A DNA stretch of 7,173 nt from an uncultured beta proteobacterium (GCA_903928325.1 CAIYQF010000213.1:1-7173); one strand, 5' to 3'; positions 1-6,680 are shown, counted from the first letter of the stretch. Made by a program: numbers and translations. The notes: generated by a model from the sequence alone, not told the origin.

Positions 1-431
1 ACCACGGTTTGCACCAGCGTGGTGTCTGCCGACAGGCGCGAGAGCACCTCGCCGGTTTGCGTGGTCTCGAAAAACTCGGGGCTTTGGTGCAGCACGTGGT
101 GGTAGACCGCGTTGCGAATGTCGGCGGTCACCCGCTCGCCCAGCCAGCTCACCATGTAAAAGCGCAGCGCCGAAAAAACGCCCAGTGCCGTGGCCACGCC
201 AAACAGGGCCACGAAGTGCTCGCGCATGGCCATCATCTGATCGCCCTTGTCGCCCTGCACCAGACCACCGTCAATCAGCATGCGCAGCGCCACCGGAAAC
301 GCCAGCGTCGCCGTGGCCGCCATCACCAAAAACACCAGCGCCAGGCCAATGCGGGCGCGGTAAGGGCGCAAAAACGGCAGCAAGCCAGTGAGGGATTTGG
401 GGCTTTTGGATTTGGGGCGTTCAGTGGTCAT
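1..431 (-). CDS. ABC exporter, MsbA-related half-transporter (N-terminal part; continues past the left edge)
   Basis: Reading leftwards from the ATG at 431-429, an uninterrupted frame of 143 codons runs off the window. It starts MTTERPKSK, then has a basic stretch (FLRPYRARIG) leading into a first membrane helix at about residues 27-49 and a second at about 78-95. Next come the cytoplasmic-loop residues LGERVTADIRNAVYHHVL and EFFETTQTGEVLSRLSAD, which are hallmarks of the type IV exporter membrane domain next to the coupling helix. The ATP-binding domain would lie outside the window. The closest group I recognise is the MsbA-related permease/ATPase fusion family. Such proteins sit in the inner membrane and usually export lipids or hydrophobic compounds as dimers; the substrate is unknown here. 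No clear Shine-Dalgarno sequence precedes the ATG. The gene follows the AttH-like gene on the same strand after 115 bases, so co-transcription is plausible. Confidence 0.9.
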   Translation of the reverse strand, partial: MTTERPKSKSPKSLTGLLPFLRPYRARIGLALVFLVMAATATLAFPVALRMLIDGGLVQGDKGDQMMAMREHFVALFGVATALGVFSALRFYMVSWLGERVTADIRNAVYHHVLHQSPEFFETTQTGEVLSRLSADTTLVQTV

Positions 432-448
432 GGAACATTAGGTTGGGC

Positions 449-456
449 GGGGGGGG
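449..456. repeat. G8/C8 homopolymer in the leader of the ABC exporter gene
   Basis: Eight consecutive G on the plus strand (C on the coding strand of the exporter), preceded by GGGC, lie 18-25 bases upstream of the exporter start codon. The length is visible directly. Any effect on expression through slippage or through a G-rich structure is speculation. Confidence 0.6.
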
Positions 457-546
457 CGCAAATGGCAAGCGGCTTGCAGGGGCTTATTGTCGTGCCTGAG
501 GGGGCTAGTCGATGCACCAGTCGGCGGGCTACCGCAAGGCTAGGGT

Positions 547-1668
547 TCAGAGCACCAGCGGCGCCGCGTAGCCCGTCATTTCCAGGTAACCGCGTCCCAC
601 CAGGCGCTGCTCGCTGTCCCACAGTTCGCACAAGCCCTCCCAGTACACGGCGCCGGTCGAGTTGCGACTGTCCAGCTCTTGGGCGTCAAACACCGCTTTG
701 ACGGTGTAGCTGCCCGTGGGCGTGCGCACGCGCCATTGCACCGGGTAACTGGCCTGGGTGCGCGGGCTGCGCCACAGACGCTCGGGTTCAAACACCACCT
801 CGCCCGGCTGAAAGTTCACAGCCCGCGCGCCCTGGCGAAACGAGCCGCCGTCCCACAAAGCGCTGCCGTCCTTGCGCCGCAGGCGAAAGGCGGTGAGCGC
901 GTTGCCATTGAGCAGGTTGATGCCTATCCAGTCCCAGCCCACGGCATATGGGTGCAAGAGCGCGTCGCTCCATTCTTGGTCCAGCCAGGCGCGGCTGCCT
1001 GCGTCGAGCACCCGGCGCTTGCCTTTGACGCTGATTTCGCCCTGCGCCTGCAGTTGCGGGCGGCTGTAGTAGTAGCTGAACTGCGCCGCGTCCGGCCCCT
1101 TGCGCGAGCGACCCTGGTCGCCTTGCAAGAGCAGCGGCTGCGTGTCGGTAAAGCGCAGGTCCAGCGCAAAGTCTGCCGCGCGCACCTGGGCGCGCAGGGC
1201 GCCCTCGGGCGTGCGCGAGAGCGACCAGTCGCGCAGCACCACGCCGGTGTCGTCCATGCTGGCCCAGGCCACATCCGCCGGGTTGGCGCCGCCCGGCGTG
1301 TCCGACCAACGCGCAATGCGCTGGTCCGACCACAGCACCTTGCCCGCCACATCGCTCACCGCCGCATGCGCAAACAGCAGCTGTTTGGCTGCCAATGCCG
1401 AATCTAGCCCTTGGGTAGAAGCCACCCGGCGGCGAAAAAACGTGATCTGAAAGCCCAGCGCCGCCACCTGGCCCGCCACATTGGCGTAGCCGGTGACATA
1501 CCACCACTCGGTCTGAAAGTCGGGGTGGGCACCGGCGTCGCGGGGGAAGGTGAGGGGCTTGGCGGGCTGCTCCACGGCAGCGCGCGCTGCGCAGGGAAGG
1601 CAAAGTAGCGTGGCATTGGCGATGCCAGCGTGCGCCAGCTGGCGGCGGCTCAGGGGCGGCAAGGGCAT
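547..1668 (-). CDS. Secreted AttH/CrtC-like protein (lipocalin-like fold; often labelled carotenoid 1,2-hydratase)
   Basis: A 373-residue protein from the ATG at 1668. A GTG at 1704 would add 12 residues, but the ATG places a twin-arginine motif (SRRQL, Arg8-Arg9) near the N-terminus, followed by a hydrophobic stretch and an A-R-A/A cleavage-like site near residue 30. This suggests Tat export to the periplasm. Family signatures are EWWYVTG (54-60), SYYYSRPQL (198-206), DQEW (230-233), GWDWIGINL (244-252), YWEG (342-345) and GYLEMTGY (360-367). They match the AttH/CrtC superfamily (COG5621-like predicted secreted hydrolase), made of two lipocalin-like barrels. Members include hydroxyneurosporene hydratases, but most are uncharacterised and lie beside FtsX-type ABC transporter genes. 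No carotenoid genes are visible, so the hydratase name should not be taken literally. Neither start has a good Shine-Dalgarno. A different-frame reading at 788-1750 is a shadow. Confidence 0.9.
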   Translation of the reverse strand: MPLPPLSRRQLAHAGIANATLLCLPCAARAAVEQPAKPLTFPRDAGAHPDFQTEWWYVTGYANVAGQVAALGFQITFFRRRVASTQGLDSALAAKQLLFAHAAVSDVAGKVLWSDQRIARWSDTPGGANPADVAWASMDDTGVVLRDWSLSRTPEGALRAQVRAADFALDLRFTDTQPLLLQGDQGRSRKGPDAAQFSYYYSRPQLQAQGEISVKGKRRVLDAGSRAWLDQEWSDALLHPYAVGWDWIGINLLNGNALTAFRLRRKDGSALWDGGSFRQGARAVNFQPGEVVFEPERLWRSPRTQASYPVQWRVRTPTGSYTVKAVFDAQELDSRNSTGAVYWEGLCELWDSEQRLVGRGYLEMTGYAAPLVL

Positions 1669-1732
1669 GGTTTTTGGGTTCTGAAACGGGCCAGTTGCGG
1701 TCACTGGTTGACGCTTGCCGAAGGCCTGTAAG

Positions 1733-1751
1733 GCTGCTGCCTTGCAGCAAC
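1733..1751 (+). terminator. Hairpin followed by T-runs in the divergent intergenic region (weak terminator-like element)
   Basis: GCTGCTGC (1733-1740), loop CTT, then GCAGCAAC (1744-1751) form a stem of six contiguous pairs, one mismatch and one outer pair as plus-strand RNA. GGGA and runs of T at 1756-1760 and 1766-1772 follow. On the plus strand this resembles a weak intrinsic terminator, yet no plus-strand gene precedes it. On the minus strand the same bases pair through all eight positions with one G-U and would lie in the leader of the AttH-like gene. It may be a leftover of an older operon end or an attenuator before the kinase gene. Terminator function is uncertain. Confidence 0.3.
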
Positions 1752-1762
1752 GGGATTTTTAC

Positions 1763-1785
1763 AACTTTTTTTCAACTAAAAAGTT
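1763..1785. repeat. AT-rich inverted repeat upstream of the kinase gene
   Basis: Arms AACTTTTT (1763-1770) and AAAAAGTT (1778-1785) are perfect 8-base inverted copies separated by seven bases. They lie between the divergent AttH-like and kinase genes, 25 bases before the kinase start codon, in the most AT-rich part of this spacer. A TTTACA (1758-1763) overlaps the left arm and could be a -35 element, but I see no convincing -10. The position would suit an operator for the kinase operon (inference). Confidence 0.4.
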
Positions 1786-1809
1786 AGCATCCACCAGGTC
1801 GGAAATCCC

Positions 1810-3345
1810 ATGTTAACCACCATTACAACTTTATCGGCGCGCGCCGAGCAGCTAAGTACCTGGCAAAAAACCGCATTGTCGGTTCTGGTGTGTAGTCTGA
1901 GCGCTGCGCTGATGGATCCGCTCATCGGGCACCTGGACTTGGCCAACATCGTGATGGTGTTTTTGCTGGTGGTGCTTTTTGTATCTGTCACGCTGGGGCG
2001 GGTGGGTGCCATTGTGGCGGCGGTGGCGTCGGTGTTGTTTTTTGACGTCTTGTTTGTGCCGCCGCGCTTTTCGCTGGCGGTAGAGAATGCGCAGTATCTG
2101 GTCACTTTTGCAGTGATGCTGATTACTGGCCTGATCAGCGGGCAAATGGCCGTGGGGCTCAAGGACAAGGAGCGCCAGGCCCTGCAACGTGAAATCCGCA
2201 CCCGCGCGCTCTACGACACCGCACGCAAATTGGCCGGCGCCATTGCGGTGACCCAAGTCAAGGAAATTTGCCAAACTTTTTTTGATGAGGAACTCGGCGT
2301 GGCCGCTGTGATTTTGATCGCCCAAGATGGGCTGATTGATTTTGACGCCCCCGACAACCAGGGCCCATTTCCGCTGGAACGCCATCTGGCACAAAACGCC
2401 ATCCGAAGTGAAAAGACCATCCACAACGAGGCCATGGCCAATACCCGCTATGCCTCGATTTATGTGCCGCTGAAGGCGTCTACGGCCATTCGGGGGGTGC
2501 TGGCATTGTCCCAGTTTGACCGTGCCACCCGCCTCAATGCTGACGACTTATCGCTGGCCAAGGCGCTGGGCGCGGTGTTGGCGATCACGATAGAGCGCCT
2601 TCACTATGTGGAAGTGGCCAGCCAGGCCGATTTGGACCGCGTCTCCGAGCGCCTGCGTGCAACCATCCTATCGGCCCTGTCACACGACCTGAAAACCCCC
2701 TTGACTGTCATCATGGGCTTGGCCGAGTCGCTCAGCCGTGGTGACACTGCGCTTGTGGAGCCCGCGCTGACTGTCTCGCGTGACATTTATGCCAACGCGG
2801 TGCGGCTAAAAACCATGGTCAACAATCTGCTAGACATCGTTCGTCTGGAGCAAGGACGCATGGCGCTGGGGCTGGAGTGGCACTCACTCGAAGAGGTGGT
2901 GGGCGCTGGTATCCAGTACCTGGGCCAGTCATTGGGCGGCCATACCGTGCGGGTTCGCATTGCGCCCGATTTCCCTTTGGTGGAGATGGATGCGATTTTG
3001 ATGGAGCGGGTGTTCTCCAATTTGCTGGAAAACGCGGCCAAGTTCTCGCCACCGGGCTCGACCATCGAGATCGAGGCCAGCGCCCAAGAGGGCGCCGCGC
3101 ATATCAGCGTGTGCGACCAGGGTCCGGGCTTTTTGCCGACTGACCGGGACACGGCCTTTGAGCGCTACAACCGCGGTGCACTAGCCCATATGCAAGAGGG
3201 GCTGGGTCTGGGGCTGTCCATTTGCCAAATGATCATCAAAGCGCACGATGGCGACATTTCACTGCACAACCGCCCCCAGGGCGGCGCTTGTGTGCAGGTC
3301 GTCCTCAAGCTCGGTGACGCGCCGCAGGTGCCGCAAGAGCCATGA
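1810..3345 (+). CDS. kdpD: Short KdpD-like sensor histidine kinase (DUF4118-GAF-HisKA-HATPase), lacking the N-terminal KdpD/Usp domains
   Basis: A 511-residue membrane histidine kinase. Four membrane helices at about 21-38, 45-62, 65-83 and 96-115 form the KdpD-type DUF4118 domain, including the typical FFDVLFVPPRFSLAV segment. A GAF-like region spans about 135-262. The H-box SHDLKTP has the phospho-accepting His292, the N-box NLLENAAKF has Asn404 and Asn408, the G1 box is DQGPGF (436-441), the F-box FERY starts at 450 and the G2 box is GLGLGLS (464-470). All residues needed for kinase activity appear present. Classical KdpD is about 890 residues, with some 390 cytoplasmic residues before the membrane helices; these are absent here. 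The ATG is preceded by AGGTCGGAAAT, a usable ribosome site, and the upstream spacer is AT-rich, so the short form seems genuine rather than a wrong start. The stop overlaps the regulator start (ATGA). It probably senses potassium or turgor and phosphorylates the regulator. Confidence 0.92.
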   Translation: MLTTITTLSARAEQLSTWQKTALSVLVCSLSAALMDPLIGHLDLANIVMVFLLVVLFVSVTLGRVGAIVAAVASVLFFDVLFVPPRFSLAVENAQYLVTFAVMLITGLISGQMAVGLKDKERQALQREIRTRALYDTARKLAGAIAVTQVKEICQTFFDEELGVAAVILIAQDGLIDFDAPDNQGPFPLERHLAQNAIRSEKTIHNEAMANTRYASIYVPLKASTAIRGVLALSQFDRATRLNADDLSLAKALGAVLAITIERLHYVEVASQADLDRVSERLRATILSALSHDLKTPLTVIMGLAESLSRGDTALVEPALTVSRDIYANAVRLKTMVNNLLDIVRLEQGRMALGLEWHSLEEVVGAGIQYLGQSLGGHTVRVRIAPDFPLVEMDAILMERVFSNLLENAAKFSPPGSTIEIEASAQEGAAHISVCDQGPGFLPTDRDTAFERYNRGALAHMQEGLGLGLSICQMIIKAHDGDISLHNRPQGGACVQVVLKLGDAPQVPQEP

Positions 3346-4034
3346 GCGCCAACCGCGTGCGCATTTTGGTGGTGGAAGACGCCTTGGACATCCAGCGCCT
3401 GCTGCGCTCGGCCTTCGAGTCCGAAGAGTTTGAAGTGCAAGAGGCGGGCACTTTGGTGCAGGCGCTGAGCCGCGCAGCAAGCTTCCACCCCGACCTGATC
3501 GTGCTCGACTTGGGGTTGCCTGATGGCGATGGGTTGGCCTTTATCGATAAGTTTCGCGCCTGGTCGCCCGCGCCGATTCTGATCTTGTCGGCCCGGATGA
3601 ATGAGGCCGACAAGATCACCGCGCTGGACCGAGGCGCGGACGACTACTTGTCCAAACCCTTTGGGCTGGGCGAGCTGCTGGCGCGGGTGCGGGTGCAACT
3701 GCGCCGGGGCTTTAAAACTGAAGCCGGCAGCAACCCAAACCTGGAGTTTGGTGATGTGGTGATTGACTTTGTGCAGCGCACCGTTACCAAGGAAGGGCAG
3801 AGCGTCAATATCACCCCCACTGAATACCGCCTGCTGACCGCCTTAACCCGATCGCCAGGAAAGATGCTGACCCAAAGCGCCTTAATGCGTGAGGTTTGGG
3901 GGCCGCACTTCAAGGACAGCACCCACTACCTGCGCATATATGTTGGCCATTTGCGCCGCAAATTAGAAAACGACCCGAGCCAGCCCAGACATTTCATCAC
4001 GGAAACGGGAGTCGGGTATCGCTTTGTGAAGTGA
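3342..4034 (+). CDS. kdpE: KdpE-like response regulator (OmpR/PhoB family)
   Basis: A 230-residue DNA-binding response regulator. The receiver domain (about 1-120) has the acidic pair Glu12-Asp13, the phospho-accepting Asp56 in IVLDLGLPDGDG, Ser83 in ILSAR and Lys105 in SKPFG. The winged-helix output domain (about 135-230) contains TPTEYRLLTAL, the recognition-helix region HYLRIYVGHLRRKLE and the terminal wing motif ETGVGYRF. This is the classic KdpE layout at normal length. Its start overlaps the last codon and stop of the kinase gene by four bases, so the pair is translationally coupled. Family knowledge says KdpE activates kdpFABC at low potassium. No kdp pump is in this window and the next gene is kup, so kup is the obvious candidate target (inference). 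Confidence 0.95.
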   Translation: MSANRVRILVVEDALDIQRLLRSAFESEEFEVQEAGTLVQALSRAASFHPDLIVLDLGLPDGDGLAFIDKFRAWSPAPILILSARMNEADKITALDRGADDYLSKPFGLGELLARVRVQLRRGFKTEAGSNPNLEFGDVVIDFVQRTVTKEGQSVNITPTEYRLLTALTRSPGKMLTQSALMREVWGPHFKDSTHYLRIYVGHLRRKLENDPSQPRHFITETGVGYRFVK

Positions 4035-4076
4035 GTCCAGGTTTATCTGCTATTTATTTCTTGTAATAATTAAAGT

Positions 4077-6017
4077 ATGTCCATCAGTAACCCCGAGTAT
4101 TCTCATTCAAAATTTTTGCGACCTATCGAATTTGACCAAGGGTCACATCACGTCAAAGGCAGTTTGATGGCGCTGGCCGTTTTGGCTATTGGGATTGTTT
4201 TTGGTGATATTGGTACAAGCCCTTTGTACGCACTGAAATCGTGCTTTGATCCCGTCACTGGCATACCGCTCAACAAGGATTCGGTCTACGGTGTGCTGTC
4301 CATGATTTTTTGGACATTCGTGATCGTGGTTTCGTTGAAATATGTAGCCTTTGTGATGCGTGCCAATAACCATGGTGAGGGTGGCATTTTGGCGCTGATG
4401 GCGTTGGCCCTGCGTACCGCGAAACATGGCAGTGCCCAGGCCATGACGATTATGGTGATGGGCGTATTAGGTGCCTGCCTGTTTTACGGCGATGCGGTGA
4501 TTACGCCGGCTATTTCTGTTTTGTCAGCTATTGAGGGTTTAACGGTGGTGTCCGAGGATTTCGGACATATGGTTTTGCCGTTAACGCTGGCTATTTTGAT
4601 CGGTTTGTTCTTGTTTGAAAAGAAGGGCACCGAGGTGGTCGGAATTTTCTTTGGACCAATTATGTTGGTATGGTTTTTCGCCATCGGCGCTATGGGAGCG
4701 TACCAAATTGCACAGGACACCGAAATATTGGTAGCATTTTCTCCTTGGTACGCATTGAGTTTTATGGTGCAGGACTCGGCGATTGCATTTGCCGTCACTG
4801 GTGCGGTATTTCTGGTCGTGACCGGAGCGGAGGCGCTGTATGCGGATATGGGACATTTTGGCATTCGGCCCATTCGATATGCCTGGTTCTTGTTGGTGAT
4901 GCCGGCCCTGCTACTAAATTATTTTGGTCAAGGCGCTTTGCTGTTGCGGGATGCCCAGGCGGTGAGCAATCCGTTTTTCTTGATGGTGCCTCAATACCTG
5001 ACATTGCCTTTGGTTGTTCTTTCTGCCTTTGCCACCGTAATCGCATCGCAAGCGTGTATTTCCGGTGCCTATTCCATGACCAGCGAGGCCATATTGCTGG
5101 GCTTCGTGCCGCGTATGAAGGTGGTACACACCTCCGAGCGTGAAATCGGACAGATATATGTGCCCTTTATTAATTGGGTTTTGTGTGTGGTTGTGGTTAT
5201 CGTGGTGTTGGCATTTCGTAAGTCTGATAACTTGGCAACAGCCTATGGCATTGCAGTTTCATCAACCATGCTGATTACCTCCATGCTTTCTGCCGTGGTT
5301 ATGCAAAAAAGTTGGAAATGGCGTCGCAGCACTATTACCTTGATTGTTGGATCATTCCTGGTGGTGGATGCAGGTTTTTTTACAGCCAACTTATCCAAGA
5401 TATTGGAAGGCGGCTGGTTTCCTCTGGTGATTGCCTGTTTGCTCTTTTTGCTGATGATGACGTGGTACCAAGGTCGACAGTTACTGCGCTCACGGGCGAT
5501 TAACAATGGTATTGGATTAGAGGACTTTATCCCGTCACTCCTGCAGCATCCGCCACACCGCATTGAGGGTACATCGGTATTTCTCACTGCACATATTGAT
5601 TTTGTGCCGCCGGCCCTGCTGCACAACCTGAAGCACAACCGGGTACTGCATCAGCAGGTGATATTTTTGAAAATGAGCACGTGGGACATTCCTTATGTGA
5701 AGTCTCATCGGCGAATTTCCGTCAAGGAAATGAGCAAAGGAATTTATTTGGTGCGCGCCGTCTATGGTTTCAAGGAAACGCCGGACGTAGGGCTTGTGAT
5801 GGGTGTCCTAAAGAGCGAGTTTGGAATTGATTGCCCACCGATGGAAACATCCTTTTTTATGGCACGAGATTCTTTGGTTATGAAGGAAATTCCACAGATG
5901 TCTATCTGGCGCGAGGCGATTTTTGTCTGGATGATGCAAAACGCTGCACGTGCTTCGGACTTTTTCAAAGTAGATTCCAATCGATTAATTGAAATCGGAA
6001 CAAAAATCGAATTATAA
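4077..6017 (+). CDS. kup: Kup-family potassium uptake protein
   Basis: A 646-residue KUP/HAK/KT transporter, the family's usual bacterial length range. A short hydrophilic N-terminus precedes the first helix, which carries the signature GDIGTSPLY (43-51). Other family motifs are NNHGEGGI (97-104), YGDAVITPA (137-145) and TGAEALYADMGHFG (249-262). About twelve hydrophobic segments extend to roughly residue 467, followed by a soluble C-terminal domain of about 180 residues. The family imports potassium with protons across the inner membrane. The start lies 42 bases after the response-regulator stop and has only a poor ribosome site (TTAAAG); the next Met is residue 31, inside the first helix. 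The short gap contains AATAAT (4065-4070), which is -10-like but too close to the start to be convincing. Base composition drops sharply from the kinase/regulator pair (one sampled 60-base stretch is 47% G+C), hinting at a separate origin. The identity is secure; regulation by the upstream pair is inference. Confidence 0.97.
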   Translation: MSISNPEYSHSKFLRPIEFDQGSHHVKGSLMALAVLAIGIVFGDIGTSPLYALKSCFDPVTGIPLNKDSVYGVLSMIFWTFVIVVSLKYVAFVMRANNHGEGGILALMALALRTAKHGSAQAMTIMVMGVLGACLFYGDAVITPAISVLSAIEGLTVVSEDFGHMVLPLTLAILIGLFLFEKKGTEVVGIFFGPIMLVWFFAIGAMGAYQIAQDTEILVAFSPWYALSFMVQDSAIAFAVTGAVFLVVTGAEALYADMGHFGIRPIRYAWFLLVMPALLLNYFGQGALLLRDAQAVSNPFFLMVPQYLTLPLVVLSAFATVIASQACISGAYSMTSEAILLGFVPRMKVVHTSEREIGQIYVPFINWVLCVVVVIVVLAFRKSDNLATAYGIAVSSTMLITSMLSAVVMQKSWKWRRSTITLIVGSFLVVDAGFFTANLSKILEGGWFPLVIACLLFLLMMTWYQGRQLLRSRAINNGIGLEDFIPSLLQHPPHRIEGTSVFLTAHIDFVPPALLHNLKHNRVLHQQVIFLKMSTWDIPYVKSHRRISVKEMSKGIYLVRAVYGFKETPDVGLVMGVLKSEFGIDCPPMETSFFMARDSLVMKEIPQMSIWREAIFVWMMQNAARASDFFKVDSNRLIEIGTKIEL

Positions 6018-6031
6018 GTAAACTCGATTTT
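6003..6031. repeat. Inverted repeat spanning the kup stop codon
   Basis: AAAATCGA (6003-6010) and TCGATTTT (6024-6031) are perfect 8-base inverted arms with a 13-base spacer that contains the kup stop. The A-rich left and T-rich right sides give it a weak terminator-like look, but the stem has only two G-C pairs, so efficient termination is unlikely. It may reduce read-through into the next gene or be chance in AT-rich sequence. Confidence 0.3.
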
Positions 6032-6040
6032 AGATATAGT

Positions 6041-6385
6041 ATGAGATTACTCCGTTACTCCTGTTCCGTATGCAACCATCGCCATCGCATAAAGCTGTTT
6101 AGCGAGTATAAGCATTGCGTGGGATGTAATATTGAAATTATTCTGGTGCCGGAATTTCTTATTAGTCAGCGTAAACAAATATTGTTTGTTACGGGCGGTT
6201 TTTCAATTGGACTTGCACTTGGTCGCTTGCGTTTCTTTTCAGGTAATGCTCCGTATGACGTGGCCCAATTTTTTCTGGATTTATTGTGTTTATGGCTTTA
6301 TGCTTGGATTTTCAGAATTTTATACTTTCAATTTCAAAGTGTATGCGTTAATATGGCAAGCGATGCAATCGTCAGTTGCAAATAA
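6041..6385 (+). CDS. Small membrane protein with a CxxC/CxxC zinc-ribbon-like N-terminus (function unknown)
   Basis: A 114-residue protein I cannot assign to a characterised gene. Four cysteines (Cys8, Cys11, Cys26, Cys29) form a CxxC-x14-CxxC knuckle of the kind that binds zinc. The intervening HRHRIKLF is basic. Two hydrophobic segments follow at about 48-65 and 73-97, so the likely arrangement is a small cytoplasmic metal-binding head on a two-helix membrane anchor. The layout recalls small bacterial proteins with two CxxC pairs followed by membrane helices, but the spacing is shorter than the 20 residues I associate with one such family. The gene starts 23 bases after kup on the same strand, without a clear ribosome site, so it may be co-transcribed with kup. 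Base composition is very AT-rich for the window (38% G+C in one sampled 60-base stretch). An overlapping frame to 6431 looks like a shadow. The cysteine pattern favours this frame being real. Confidence 0.6.
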   Translation: MRLLRYSCSVCNHRHRIKLFSEYKHCVGCNIEIILVPEFLISQRKQILFVTGGFSIGLALGRLRFFSGNAPYDVAQFFLDLLCLWLYAWIFRILYFQFQSVCVNMASDAIVSCK

Positions 6386-6443
6386 ATACTGGTGTGTTTC
6401 TTTCTTAAATGGGTATTTCTCTATAAATTAATATCTTAAATCC

Positions 6444-6680
6444 ATGGTCCGCTCAATTCTCCTGGTAATTTGTTTTAACATATTAATTCCAAAAACCATG
6501 GCATGTACCAATGAGTTTGCTCCGGTTTGTGGGTATTGGACGCACACATCTAAAACTGCAACATTTCAAAGTGAGTGCAAGATGCGTGAGCACGGGGCAC
6601 AATTGCGGCATACGGGGAGTTGCGCTGATCAAGTTGCAAAGAAAACAAGCCAAGCCCCACCTGCAAAGTCTAGTAAATGA
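6444..6680 (+). CDS. Small secreted Kazal-like protein (putative protease inhibitor)
   Basis: A 78-residue protein with an N-terminal signal peptide: MVR, a hydrophobic core from about 4 to 15, and a T-M-A cleavage-like site before Cys21. Residue -3 is Thr, which argues against a lipobox. The mature part begins CTNEFAPVCG and continues with TATFQSEC and H-TGSC. This is the Kazal pattern C-x(n)-PVCG-...-T-[YF]-x-(N/S)-x-C-...-G-x-C. Cysteines are 21, 29, 45 and 60, so only two disulfides are possible; a classical Kazal domain has six cysteines, and the usual Asp-Gly after VCG is missing. The tail after residue 61 is Lys/Ala/Pro/Ser-rich. Kazal domains inhibit serine proteases, and the function here would be periplasmic or extracellular inhibition (inference). 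It follows the CxxC membrane protein after 58 bases. A TATAAA at 6422-6427 could be a -10 element, but no good -35 is seen. Confidence 0.7.
   Translation: MVRSILLVICFNILIPKTMACTNEFAPVCGYWTHTSKTATFQSECKMREHGAQLRHTGSCADQVAKKTSQAPPAKSSK

Noticed and set aside
9..701. 230-codon open frame on the plus strand
   Set aside because: It runs antisense to the ABC exporter and AttH-like genes. Its His/Arg/Gln-rich composition is typical of a shadow frame in GC-rich DNA and it has no recognisable domain.
679..1407. 242-codon open frame on the plus strand
   Set aside because: Antisense to the AttH-like gene, whose minus-strand frame carries clear family motifs. The plus-strand product is Arg/Ala-rich and shows none.
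788..1750. 320-codon minus-strand frame overlapping the AttH-like gene
   Set aside because: It is the AttH-like coding sequence read in another frame, with Pro/Arg/Gly-rich low-complexity output and no motifs.
4035..4076. Possible riboswitch or potassium-responsive RNA leader before kup
   Set aside because: Only 42 bases separate the regulator stop from the kup start, with no substantial paired structure, which is too short for known potassium or c-di-AMP leader RNAs.
4484..4873. 129-codon minus-strand frame inside kup
   Set aside because: Antisense to strongly conserved kup motifs, Thr/Ser/Asn-rich output with no domain; treated as a shadow.
6132..6431. 99-codon frame overlapping the small CxxC membrane protein
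   Set aside because: It begins at a TTG inside the other gene and lacks the cysteine pattern. Its hydrophobicity is explained by the overlapping AT-rich frame.
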